Shown: piece after piece, positions 37,900 through 49,742 of the stretch
How the letters are laid out: every line of letters starts with the position of its first letter
Position numbering within the stretch: position 1 is the first letter of the stretch
Source of the DNA: Asterella californica
Lineage: Eukaryota; Streptophyta; Marchantiopsida; Marchantiales; Aytoniaceae
Direction of reading: 5' to 3'
DNA length: 64,000 bases
NCBI GenBank assembly: GCA_036924285.1
Contig: JAYKYS010000007.1
Location: 4,898,001-4,962,000 of the forward strand
The notes under the pieces: generated by a model
Databases searched by the model: none
What the model was told of the DNA's origin: nothing
What the model saw: the letters and a program-made list of their open reading frames with translations, nothing else
Position numbers and translations under genes: made by a program

Positions 37900-39253
37900 G
37901 AGTGATTGATCTTGAAGATAGAGTTTATTACACAAAGAAGATATGGATCGCAAAATTGCAAGCGATGCAATTATCACCTCTACGGATGCTACATCTACAT
38001 CAACTAACGTCTCTATTATTGCACTCATGATTGCAACAATGACAACATTGATCTCGATATCATTGAGATCTTGAAGACTCTTGTAGCCTTGGTTCAACAA
38101 CATCTTATCATTAGAAAGGATGAGTTAAACTCTGAAGGTTTTAAAAGCGATTGAAAACCGATGTGGACGATTTGAGAGTAGAGTTAGTTCTATGTAACTT
38201 CATGAGTATCACGAGATGGAGCTTGTGAGATGACTGTGGGTTTTGAATTGGATGTGATCATTGAGTTAAAAGATAAAGTGAGAGAGATGAACTTTGAGAG
38301 AGCTCTTCGAGAATTCTAAGAGGCTTAAGAGAAGAATGTTTCTTGACTGGATTCAATAGCAACTTGGACATCCGGTGAGATCCAATAAGTTGTCGAGAGA
38401 TTTGATTGGAGGTATAGAAAATCTCAACTCTTGAGAGAATAACCTTGAGTGCTACGAAGGTCGAGTTTCTTGCAAGCTATTGATGATGCAACGATTGATG
38501 GATTATGTTTCATGTTAGTAGATCGATCGGCTAAAGAAGATGTCACTGTTGATTGACGGAGAGTGGAGGATGCAATGACTATCATAATAGACAAAGATGA
38601 AGATCTTGAAGAACAACAATTGGAGACCGTCCACTTGCAAAAGCTGTTATTCAATCTTTGAATGATCTTCAATCTCTTACTCTTGCTCTTAGACTTGTTC
38701 TTCCAACAGTAGTCCATCTGGTGCCAAATACAACGACTCTTGTACAAAGAGTACATGTACAATGACATATAGAGAATCAATTTCAGCACAGTCAGATCAA
38801 AGACATGATCAAACAGCTAGAAAGTTGAAGGTAGAGTTGGTTAATCACACAAAGAGAAACCACATAGCTTCTTGTCTGAGAGGTGTTCTCAAACACGTAT
38901 GCATATGGTGTGACAATCTCGATCATCTCTAAAGAGATTGTCAAGAACTTTTGTTTGTCGAACGAGACGTTGTAATTTGTTATCAAAATGATAGATTACA
39001 TCTAGTCTCTATAGAGCAGCCATTGAGTACTCAATTTGAGAGAGGAGGAGTAAGGAGTCTACCTCCAATCGTTATTACTGCAGTAGTGATATCATTGATA
39101 GTACTACCAACATATTCTAATGTTTATGCTACACATAATGAAGTCCTTGCTAGTTTTACTTTGCTGGACAAGACTGGAGAGAGAAGTTGCGTTGAAGTTT
39201 CTCTTGAGATGTTGAAGAGAGGAGTTGAGACTATCTTTAGGGACATAAGATGA
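37900..39253 (+). pseudogene. Retrotransposon gag remnant with zinc knuckle
   Basis: Gag packages element RNA in virus-like particles. The supporting core is a CCHC knuckle at 38900-38941: C-IW-C-DNLD-H-L*RD-C, with a TAA in its second half. The same frame continues with LLFVERDVVICYQNDRLHL and PLSTQFERGGVRSL, as seen after the knuckle in plant Ty3/gypsy gag proteins. Upstream DNA to about 37.9 kb is stop-rich, with fragments of charged, helical sequence consistent with decayed gag. The long minus-strand frame over 37522-38103 is compositional (Ser/Leu/Ile) and rejected. No pol follows on this strand. The facing pol at 43.8-47.7 kb is on the other strand, so this is a separate insertion or an inverted piece. 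Confidence 0.6.
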
Positions 39254-39890
39254 TAAGATCATGTGGACATTACGTTCGTGAAAGTGTTCTTGGACATGGA
39301 TAGACACATTTATTAATACAATATTTTTTTGGAGGATAAGAGTCGATGAGATGTCTTGATCACGAGACTGGAGTTCTAGAGGAGATGGAAGATAAGCGGA
39401 CATTACTAGGATATGATCAGCACCTCCGGAGGATAATGCGTCTATGGTTCTACTTGCACTAGGGATCGATGGAAGAAAGGTAGAGATTTCAGCATGATCC
39501 AACAACGGCTGGTAGACGATTTCTTACCCAAGAGATCATCAAGAGTAAATCATATTGCTTGTGTAAAAAATAAAAAGTTACATTAAAAATATTATGATGT
39601 TTGTACATGAAAAAAATCTAAATCATGATAGATTCACATCAAGGGACGAAGATAAGAATAAAAGAATGAAGTAAGATCATTAAGAAGAATGAGATAAGGT
39701 CATTCCTCCTTTATCCAACACATTATTATTTCGAAGATGACTTACCACTCCGAGGAAGTCATATCACGAGGAAGAAAACCACACGAAGAAGATTTATCAC
39801 CTAGAGAAAATAACACCTAGGAGAAGGCTAGACGACACAAGAGATGTACATGCTCGGAGGGACAACTCTTATATTTTGTTGATAACTCGT
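39254..39890. other. Intergenic, possible LTR-flanking DNA
   Basis: Plus-strand purine-rich sequence with many GAAGA words. No gene. May be the 3' part of the gag element or the outer part of the repeat that follows. Confidence 0.3.
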
Positions 39891-40125
39891 GGGAGTCAAA
39901 AGGTACTTTAATACTCTTATTTTTCTCTATTTTATAAATCATATTTTAGAAATGAAAAGAAATATTTTCAAGAATTTACTTTCGTATAAATAATACCCAT
40001 ACTTTTACTTTAGAACTTATTTAAAGATTAAAATTATTTATTTTTGAAAATTTTGCTGAAAATAACTAAAAAAATTTATTTTTTCTTGCATGTATTTATA
40101 ACAAAATCGTTAGTGAACCATCGAG
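39891..40125. repeat. LTR-like direct repeat, left copy
   Basis: AT-rich block ending CTTGCAT...TTAGTGAACCATCGAG that resembles 43,530-43,755 in the same orientation (shared TACTCT.TTATTTTTCT, ACTTTAGAAC, TTGCAT.TAT, TTAGTGAA). Diverged, with several indels. Probably LTR segments of one family. Confidence 0.45.
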
Positions 40126-43100
40126 TGTACATGTCATACCAAGGATGTTAGAAAGCACTACAAACTACAAAGGATAGAAGATAAAGAATATGAGTACGAA
40201 ATATTGACATCACATAAGAGATACTGATGTCACTACAGGGACATGTACGATTAGATATTAGAAAATCTTGAATCACACCGAGGATAAACCAATTAATCAA
40301 GAGAAAGATTGAAGAATCCATTGTCGAGGCGAGAGATTTTTTTGAAAAGTGTGGCATCTTTTAGCTATGATGCGATCTCAAAAAAAAGAAAAACTTACAC
40401 ACAGAACACAAATCCAAAAGAAGTCTCCAACACGTTATCGATCAGAAAATTCATATGGCACTCAAGCACACAACTCTTCAACTCCAACACAGTCCATAGA
40501 TCTCATTTCTCAGAACTCATAACTTTAAGTTGAAAATGGCCACTATGAAGCATTAGTGCTTATACTCAGAAGCTTCATGTTTTCTATTCACAGAGTATGT
40601 TTACAAATTGTAGGTTTCTCCTTTACTCGTCTCAGCACTCAGTCCGATTCCTTGATGTCTGAACTGTCATTGTGAGAAATCTCCTCTCCTTAAGCTCTAT
40701 AAAACTCTCTGATCTATCTTTGATAATTCTTTACGATCATGAGTGATAAAATCTAATCTTCGTTGTACAACCCCTGGGGTTCTCCTCAATCCTAAATGAT
40801 CTCATAACCTAACAAGTGTGTAGAACGAGGCCTTGAACAAATAGCATCAAGAAAATAAACCTCAAAAGAAAATTTTACACTTAACGCGTTCATCCATATA
40901 AGAATGAATAAATCCACGTAATCACAATTCTAAATAAATGGATGTTTGTCGAGCCAACCATATAGTCAATTTCTGACATCGTCTCCAATAACACTTCTCC
41001 ACAACTACCTCTTGCCACCGATAACACCTCAATCTGACCTCCAAAGCACGACTTATAACCACTTCAATTTTCTGTACTCTCCAACTTCGAGATGCCGTAA
41101 CCTCTAACCTAGATATCAGTTTGATCTAAAATTTGGACCCAAGTGTATCATGGGATGATATATCTATTTTTCTAAAAATATTTGGTATCGACTTGGGTAT
41201 CTTTGACAGCATCTCGATACCTCAAGACTTAGAGTGCCCCGTATCAAGATTATCATGTAGTGTCCATTTCGAATTCGATGTCCACACCAAGAGACTTCAC
41301 TAGTACCTGAGTAGATGGAGGTGTTCCACATTCATGATGGTTTTAAGAAAAATCTAATGTCTCAATGCCGTATAACATGTTTTTTTTGGGTTTAGAAATA
41401 TATTGAGCATATGGCTGTGCAGAGGTACATGGCTTGAATAGGTTGGCTCTAAATCTCGATCTTTCAACCCAAGTGTTTCTCTATCTAATCTTCTAGCACA
41501 AGTGACCTTGTTCAATTCAAGATTAAAGCTTGCTATGATTCAAAGGATATGTATAAGTCGTAGAAAACTACGTTACAAACATATTCCTCTGTGCTCTATC
41601 TGAAATACTTGGCTCTGTCTCATTTAACTGAAAGTAATTCTACATCATTAGAAGCATGACTTAATAGCTTTCCAACGATGCTAGCTACATGTTAATCCAA
41701 TCGTCAAAACTCTATCTATTACAACCGGAGGATGTTCTAGTACCGCTCAACCAAACTTCGTGTTCATATACTCTTCTCAAAGTTCCTCATGATCCATGAT
41801 TCATGCCACATGATTGATCTTTGGTTTATACTGACATCGAATATCGACCTAGACGTTGAAAGGAACATTGACTAGATAGTTGAGATCTCTTCTTCATCAC
41901 AGTAAGATGTACATTGTCAGATCCCAAGTCTCTTCGTATGTAACAATTGGAAGGATCACCAGAAGCGGTAAGTCCATAACCTCCTCATGAATTCCTCACC
42001 AAAATATGAAACTAACGATTGTCGAAAGTGGTGACGATGGATGCAATGAAGCTTGATATGAAATGGATTCGAAAAAAGAAGATTTGAAACTGGTATCAAA
42101 CCTCCGTCTATAACCATCACTTCTGCAGTTCTTCTATCTTCCATGCAGATCATCGAGAAATCCTCAGAAATCATCGACTATGAGAGAATATTTCACGAAC
42201 CCTCAACCCGTCATCTTATATCCAAATTCAACGACAAAGACCACTGAAGTGAATGCGCTCAATTGTTGATTTGACATGTTTCACTATCGTGAGATCATTT
42301 AAATAGATAATCGTGATCGTGACATCCATCACACCATTCGACGAGTTACGCAATAAGATTCACGAAACGTAGGAAAGAGCACAACCTAAGTTCTATGAGA
42401 ATTTTACACAAGAGCTGCACCACAATATGACACTGCCCCTAGCAACTTGATGCGCCACATATTCTCTAAAAGTGGCAAGTATACTCCAAGCCGATTGTGA
42501 GTCTGAGTGGATTTGATCAAGAAACCTATTCCATACAGATTTACTCAACTAGCCACTGAATCCAATCTCACAACTGATTCAAGAGATCAGTTTCTAAGCT
42601 AATAAGCTAGTGAAGTGTGCTCTTCATCTTTCCTTCACTAACTAAAACCTCCATAACTATCTCCATACATGATCATTTTTTACAATTGAACTTACAAAAA
42701 TATATTACATATTACAATCTACAAAATATAAAACATAACTCTAAACTCATTGTGATTATGATACACTTATTGATTTTAGAAATCTTATGAAAATGCAAAA
42801 TATACATTTTCTCGTGCACTTTGTTTGTAGTATTTTTACATACCATGGTGATCAGCACGAAGAGATCTATGGTATGATACTCAAGATATTAGAATGTACA
42901 TTTTCTCCAAAATCTCAAAGTGCTTAACTTGACTTACAGAGACTAACTTCTCACTAAAAGGTGATTTTCATCACGTGAAATAATTCACATCGAGACATCC
43001 ACCCCCTCCAAACTTACACATCCTTTGGCATGTGCCAACCTCTTCACTCATCTAAGGCTCCTTCTTGATTGTCACTTTCCTCCTCTTCAATCCTTCAATC

Positions 43101-43529
43101 TCTTCAATCACCAAATCATCTTCATCTCGTCTCATCATATGTTATAAGTCTAGAAAATTAAATAGCTCTACTGATTTTCCACGCTTCTTAAATAATTTCA
43201 CACATTTGTCAACCACAGATACCATCAAAGGAGTATCACCTAACTCACGTAAACTATAAGTGACATTTTTATTCACATCCAACAGAAAATGAGATCCAAA
43301 CCACATTCGAGAGAACTAACAAACTTTTGAATGACTTTTCTCTAACGTATTATCATACACCACAATCCAATCACCTACATATATCGACTTCTATCGTCAC
43401 TTGTGAGTCTTGTCAAAACACTCATGTTTTTAACATGGACCGTCTTCAGCCTCTCGTCTGCGTAGACGGGTGTCCACCTACACTTATTCTTCCACACCAG
43501 ATACGAGTCAAGGTAAAAAATCAAATACT
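40126..43529. other. Non-coding stretch between LTR-like repeats
   Basis: No protein motif was recognised on either strand. The minus-strand frame 41956-42174 is unassigned. If the flanking repeats are LTRs, this would be the internal part of a non-coding or fully decayed element (inference). Confidence 0.3.
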
Positions 43530-43755
43530 CTATTTTATTTTTCTATTTAAGTATAAAACAAGAGGTATTTTTGATACAAGTATCACTTTAGAACTTTTAG
43601 AACTTTTTTTTATTTTAAAATTTTAAAATATATAAAATATAAAATATAATATTTTACAAAAATAAGCTCTAGAAATTTTTTTTGTCGAATAAAATATACC
43701 CCATTTTACTTGCATCTATGTTTGAGAAAATTAATTAGTGAATCCTCAAGTCTTT
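43530..43755. repeat. LTR-like direct repeat, right copy
   Basis: Partner of 39,891-40,125. It abuts the 3' end of the minus-strand pol remnant, where a 3' LTR is expected. Confidence 0.45.
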
Positions 43756-43859
43756 CGTTTCAACAAGATCCACCTCTCTCCACTCTATTTGCCTAGTTCG
43801 TAATGCAAGGAGTGAAATATGATCTATACCATCTCTCCACGATAGCGTGATCCATGCAA

Positions 43860-44560
43860 AAAAGTCCTCCTCAATATGCATGATTTTCTTCTATCCCAAC
43901 ACAAACTCAACTGGTATGTAGTCAGTCGTGGTATATTACATCATCTTATCAATCCACAAAGCAAATGAAAGTAACCTACGTCATTCCCTAGGTCTACCAT
44001 TACATGCTTTCACGGAAACTTGAACAATAAAAGGATGTCCTTGTTCACTCTTACCAATTCTCTCCGGATTCACGACAGTAGTAAGTTGAAGCTTTACTCA
44101 ATGACGAGCAAAGAACTCTTTCACTTATGCACCTCTCAACTCATCTCTATTTGCTCATAATCTTCAAATAGATCCATAACGGTAAATGATATCTTCAAGC
44201 ACGAATCTACATATATTCTAGTCTTCATCCTTAGTGCTCGTGCCTCCACCAAATTCGAGAGATTCTCTCAAGTCAACATCAAGTTGCACATCCGTCATAG
44301 TCCCAATGGGATTATCACAAGAACTCATTGAAAATGAGATGTAGTTGGATAAGTAGGTACAAGCTCATCTCTGTAACAAACTTTAGAGTAAAACTGACAA
44401 TGCAGACACGATTCAACAGAATCCACCACATCTTGATACAAATCTTTTCACCAATATCTCTTCTTCATGTTCGTATACGTGGCCCATACACCATGATGTG
44501 TGACCCCTAGGATATCATGGAACTCCATCAACAAATATAGCTTCATTTATTGATCCGTCC
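43860..44560 (-). pseudogene. Ty3/gypsy integrase remnant
   Basis: Zinc-binding part (about 44,535-44,400): EFHDILGVTHHGVWATYTNM, KRYWWKDLYQDVVDSVESC, then C-x2-C-like LHCQ. Core (about 44,215-43,860): EDIIYRYGSI, the segment around ANRDEL where the catalytic Asp of the family (ADRGE) is altered, VNPERIGKSEQGHPFIV with the catalytic Glu, LVKACNGRPRE-like and VEFVLG. Several stops interrupt it. Its identity differs from the integrase at 1.5-2.2 kb, so two gypsy families are present. Confidence 0.75.
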
Positions 44561-44859
44561 ATCACTAGCACAAGTCTTATGTCTCTTCTCTTCGAACGTT
44601 TCTATAGACATCATTCATGTAGAAGAGAACCATACACATTGTTTCTGATCTCTTTGAACTCTGTATCATCCAACACTCTCATCTGCCTAAGAATTCAGAT
44701 AGAATCCAATGTCAAGTAACCTTCTTATGTAGAACACTAGAACTCTTCTATGAGTAACAGTCGCTCCAAGTCCGAAGTCTGCTCATCAACGTGACATCAA
44801 ACATCTCTCTTCTCTTTATCTACATAAAGAATATTGATAACATGTCTTCAACTAGATTA

Positions 44860-45331
44860 TCCTTCCCTGATATGTGTTTTAGCTTAAGGTGTAAGCAATC
44901 CATCACAACATTGTTATATCTAACGTATTGTCGTTTGCTATCCTACCAAGCAAAGACAAACAATCTGTCTCCAAGACCACACGAGCACCAATCAAGAACT
45001 CTCAATCTACCTTCATAGCAATAAAAGCTCCTCACAACTCACGCTTCACTTGGGATAGTTATGTTGTATGTATGTCAAGATTAGAGCTCTAAACCTAAAA
45101 CAAACCGCACAACATATGCATCTTCTTGATCATTGTCCATCCAATCATCTTTGGACCCGTATCCACAATAAGTATCACAAATCTCTCGCTCTCATAGTTA
45201 AGTCTCCTTAGTACAAATGGAGAGTTCAAAATCTCCTTCAACTGCTCCATCGTCCTCGTGATGTTCTTGATGCATAATAAACCTCTTTCTCTTCCTTGAA
45301 AGTGTATAAAAAGGTTCGGTAACGTACACAT
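44860..45331 (-). pseudogene. RT-RNase H junction and RNase H remnant
   Basis: The frame 45331-45095 carries MEQLKEILNSPFVLRRLNYE, followed by SERFVILIVDTGPKMIGWTM, the RNase H-like fold that follows the RT, with the first catalytic Asp in VDTG. In another frame about 45,015-44,870 reads GARVVLETDCLSLLG, the ETD motif with further catalytic acids. RNase H removes the RNA strand during cDNA synthesis. Confidence 0.75.
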
Positions 45332-45932
45332 AATGAGGAATGATCACACGAAAGAACACACAAGCTCATAAAATGTAGCCTAATCTTAATGATACAATAA
45401 CAATCTGCTATCCTTGCTATAACATCTACTTTCTTTAGGTTCAACCGCCTCTTAAAAGTACTGCACAAATGATCAATCATCACAATATATGACATCTTAA
45501 AATGAGATTTGGTACCTAAGAGGATAAAGTGTACATCCTCTAGATGTGTCAAAATCTGCCCACATCTCGAATGTGATAAGCAACAACAATTCTGCAGCCA
45601 TCAGAAGTTACAGTTTTGTCAATGTCTTCCATTGGACAATTTTTCATGGAAATATCATCCATGAATGGGATAGTGACCTGATGTATAAACTCACATTACA
45701 CCTTATGCATCACATTTTGCATATGGACTACTAAGTTTGTTGCTCCATGACAAAGAATACATATGAGGTGTACCCATGGTAGGGTCTCTATTCTCCAAAG
45801 CAAGATGGAAATGATCGTTAATAGAAAACAATCTCCAATCAAATAGATTGATCTCTTAGTCTCAACGACCTCACCACTTACAAGTCATGTCCCAATGTTT
45901 TGAATGGTGATGTTGTTGGCAAGTTGCAAGTC

Positions 45933-46133
45933 TTATATGAAATGTAAAGCATTTGTCTTCTTAAGCAATATGAACCATCGAGTAGAGTACGGAGCCATAG
46001 ATGGTTCAAGAATACCCATCAACATCTTCTCCTTCAACAACTCAATAAGCACGAGAACTAGAATCGGCTTCAAGTCCCAAGGCATGTGAGGAATAGTGAA
46101 GATAACCAACGGAGCAATTATACTAAGATCCAC
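45933..46133 (-). pseudogene. Ty3/gypsy reverse transcriptase, N-terminal part
   Basis: Contains HMPWDLKPI then LIELLKEKMLMGILEPSMAP and YSTRWFILLKKTNALHFI, the conserved start of Ty3/gypsy RT where the polypeptide binds template and primer. The frame breaks before the catalytic YxDD segment, which was not seen intact. Confidence 0.8.
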
Positions 46134-47700
46134 ACAACCAATCTCCTTAACTGAGAAAAAAACACCTTACCATGACTCACGATCATTTGCTCGAAAGCCT
46201 TTCTTTCTACTTTTATTTAGAAGCCATCTCTCACATTTAGAGTTGCTCGAGTGTCTCTTGAGTAAACTTACGTCTTATCTCAGTAGAATTTTTTAGAACA
46301 GTCTCAGTTGCTGCTAACTTCATCTGATGTTGAATCAATAGACACTTAAGTTATCACTAGCTTTATCTTCTATGCCACAATTTTGTACTTGGTGTGCACC
46401 TATGCTTCTTGACGAGAGTCACACCATCAGATTGCATCTATCATCCACCCTCTAGTCTCGGATGAGAACAAGATTGCAAGGACGAGATAATCTTCTCATA
46501 GACTTTACGAGAGTGGATGACGATATTTGTCATCTGTTCCATCAATCTATCTACATCATCCATGCAATGATAAAATACTATACACCTACAAAGTCTTCGT
46601 ACATGTTAGAAATAATCTCACCTTCACTCAGAACTCTTGTATAGCGTAACTTTATCATGTGCTTCTCATGAAGCACGTGATATAACGTCCATATGATCTC
46701 TCATCTTATGACCTTACGGATAGTCTCAACTCTTCTATTCAATACTTCAAGAAGAACATGAGTGTTACTCATCTCAGTAGTCCTATCTAGCAAGATAAGA
46801 CTAGTAAAAACTTCATTATGTGCAACACATACAGCAAGATTATCGATAGTCCTTTAAAACCATAACTGTTACAACAATAGAAATTTGAGATAGACTCTTC
46901 ATGCTTCTTCTCTCAAACTATGTATTCAACGGCTCCCTAATAGAAACAAGATGTAATCAACCGTTTTGGTAGCGAATGACACCATCTCGTAAAACAACCA
47001 TAAGCTCTTAAGAGTCTCTTGGTAGATGATCAGACTATCACATCGATACATATGTGAACAAGAGCACCTCTCAGACTTGCAATAGTAGCCGCTAATTGTT
47101 CTCTTTGTAAACCATCCAACTCAGTCTTCAACTCATGCATCTGTTGAGTCAGATCTTCAATTTGATTTTGATGACTTTGGTTCTCTACAAGTCGCTGAAT
47201 GGGTGCTCTTTGTGTAAGAACCGACATCAGAGGGACATTGCTAGAATAAAAAGTCTAGGAGCAAGAACCATATGTTGTTACACTTGAAGAACGACGAAAG
47301 GTTGGATAATAACTTTTGCAAATAGTCGCTCCTACCGCCACTCTTCCTCGTCTTTATCTTGTTAGAATAGCCACAATATCCTCGACTCTCATACGCTCAG
47401 TAATAACAATCCCTTCAGCAGGTTGATCTGCTGACATGAAACATAATTGCTTTGTCATGACATCATCGATAGCATACAAAAGAAGCTCTGTCCTTTTAGC
47501 ATCAAGATTATTCTCTCAAGCGTTGAAAGTTTTAGTCAATGTCACAACATCTTGCTATGCTCATGCGAGAAGCATAGACTTGAACCCCATTCTTGCATGA
47601 GATAATGACATTATCGAGGTCGAGGTTGTTAACCATCTCCAACAAATCTGTACCAAGTACGAGATGCGGCAATCTCTCGTATACATCTGAAAGTGAAAAA

Positions 47701-48639
47701 TGAAGACCCATTCACTTCAACTATCACTATGTTCCAAACATGACGCTTAAAACATAAAGAAGAATGTGGACCTCGGCTCATAAAGGGTTGAGATTGGAGT
47801 CATGCTTTGTTTATTAACTTTGATTGCATTTTCGTCCCAAACCGTGATAGATTCTCCGTTGGCAGCTCTAAGTGTTGCAATCTCTTATGCGCTATAAAAG
47901 AGATGGTTTTAACTACTGCAATCTCTTGTATCAAGAGAAAACTAGTTATGAGACCTTCATACTCCCGTTTCCTCAACCTAGAAAAACTTAAGACTAGAAA
48001 CTCTAGTGCAAAATCGTCTGCTTTTTATTTGTACTTTTTGAGCATATCGAGGATATTTGCTTTAGCTCGTCGACTTACGATGTTTGTAGTTCTTCGACAT
48101 ATGAGTATTATGAGACATCTCAATTTCTGATGGATCGTACAAGAAACGTGTAACAGAATATTACAAAATATTATTCATCATGTTCTTGTCATCTTTGTAG
48201 GTATCTCCCTTGACGAAGTTCATCTCCCTTGACAAAGTTAAATCATTACTCTAAGTTCAAAGTAACGTCAAGTTCGCCCAATCACAAAAAGTGACAAACA
48301 CTACTTCTAAAAAACTTTGCAAGAACGTTGACTTCTTGCGCATTATATGATGATGTTTCTTCTCCATAACAATGTCTATAAAATTCTATGAATCATTGTT
48401 ATTTTGATTCATTCGTCATCCTTGTACGTGTTTGAATACTCATTCGTGACACAATTGAAATTGTGATATCATGATCCAAATTTCAAAAAACATCATGATC
48501 ATAAAGTCACATTAAGTATTTTGAAAAATTGTTAAATCAATAATTACAAAAATCTTAAAATTCACAAAGGTAACTTCGAAAAAATACAAAGAAATCTAAT
48601 CACTATTTTGAATCTTCATTTCTTGTAGAAAGATGATCT
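47701..48639. other. Gap between pol and kinase remnants
   Basis: Expected site of gag if the kinase and pol belong to one element, but no zinc knuckle or other gag motif was found. The plus-strand frame 47807-48130 is unassigned and likely compositional. Confidence 0.3.
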
Positions 48640-49642
48640 TTTTGTACACGTGGAAGATTCTCTATTGGATGCCCACAATCAAATGAAGACACCTTCATTT
48701 GATCTCCAAAAAGCAATGTCTAGTACAACACTATTCTCCGAGGACGTCCTCCTTGAGCTACCGACGGATGAGTGATGAGTTGAATAGCTTGTAGTAAAGC
48801 TTCACCATGAGTCTCATATGGTGGATGCGTCGTTCTAGAATATCCCTCTTGGTATTTCAACTCGTTATACTCTCGTTCTTCTTGGAGAGTCATATACGTG
48901 AAATAATCTCCACAAAGAACTCACATGATATACCGGAGGGGATATATGTCGATCTTTCTTGTATAAGAAGTTATGAACCAACGATCATTCGCAAGTCTCG
49001 CTTGACGAGCAACTTTAACTTTCCTCAACTCTAGAGCCATCCACGGTCTAGGACTCGTTTCGTCCTCGTTGTAATGTATATCAATTGATCCTCGAGCATC
49101 TTCCACACGTTGTACAAATTTAACATCTCATATTTTGACGAACATCATTGATCGAACAAACGTGTTTCTAAACGTCTTGGCTTATAATCCCAAGCTAGAA
49201 AATACACAAATATGTTACGTAAATGTAGATCATAATATAACCATTCGTGGTCGTGCATAAAAACTAGCACACTCCACAAAGTACAAGCAATTTGCAACCT
49301 ATACTTACGGAATACCTGGATGGAGAGAAACTTTTCTCCGTTGAATTGATCCATCAATGTATCATAAACTGTATACGAACTTGTCGATCTACTAGAAGTC
49401 GACCTCGATTCTATTCTCATCGATGATCCATGGTTCTATATTTTCATCATTCCAAAAAAGAAATAACATAATTGGATTCCTCTCATCATGAAGTGTAGCC
49501 ACTTGCTATTCATGTATGAGTCACAAGAAACGCTATACTTCAAATTTTTTGCGCGTATTGCACGAATTGTTTCAGCCAAACTCCTTGGCCAATGCAACAT
49601 CTCAAATTCCACATTTGTATACATCTCCATATGTTCTACCAC
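48640..49642 (-). pseudogene. Broken protein kinase domain
   Basis: Remnant of a eukaryotic protein kinase, read from 49642 downward in three frames. Visible pieces: LHFMMRGIQLCYFFFGMMKI (N-lobe), YRLQIACTLWSVLVFMHDHE, then DLHLRNIFVYF (the catalytic loop, normally HRDLxxxN, with the His-Arg changed to Tyr-Tyr), and, in the next frame (49106-48921), the activation-segment end RPWMALELRK where the APE motif reads ALE. The C-lobe continues with DRWFITSYTRKIDIYPLRYI. The DFG motif falls in a broken stretch near 49,145. The changed catalytic residues, frameshifts and stops show that it cannot be an active kinase. It lies about 1 kb 5' of the minus-strand gypsy pol. Confidence 0.7.
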
Positions 49643-49742
49643 TTACTCTTGTACTCTGATCCGTTCTTGGCAAACCACCGAATCTTGTTATCTAAAATCA
49701 GCTCTCATAGTTTCATTCATACGTGCCAAGTGAAATTGCAAT

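Larger units (their letters stand above)
43860..47700 (-). mobile_element. Ty3/gypsy pol remnant
   Basis: The minus strand reads, from high to low coordinate, a protease-like edge (LVLGTDLLEMVNNL, about 47,660), reverse transcriptase (46133-45933), the RT/RNase H junction (45331-45095), RNase H (about 45,030-44,860) and integrase (44,560-43,860). RT, RNase H, integrase is the Ty3/gypsy order (Ty1/copia has integrase first). Stops and frameshifts run throughout. Coiled-coil sequence at 47227-47030 (ENQSHQNQIEDLTQQMHELK) lies between the protease and RT. Confidence 0.8.

Noticed and set aside
37522..38103. 193-codon minus-strand frame, the longest outside the bZIP gene
   Set aside because: Ser/Leu/Ile/Gln-rich low-complexity sequence without motifs; the plus strand continues to a gag zinc knuckle, and the frame crosses a tandem duplication edge.
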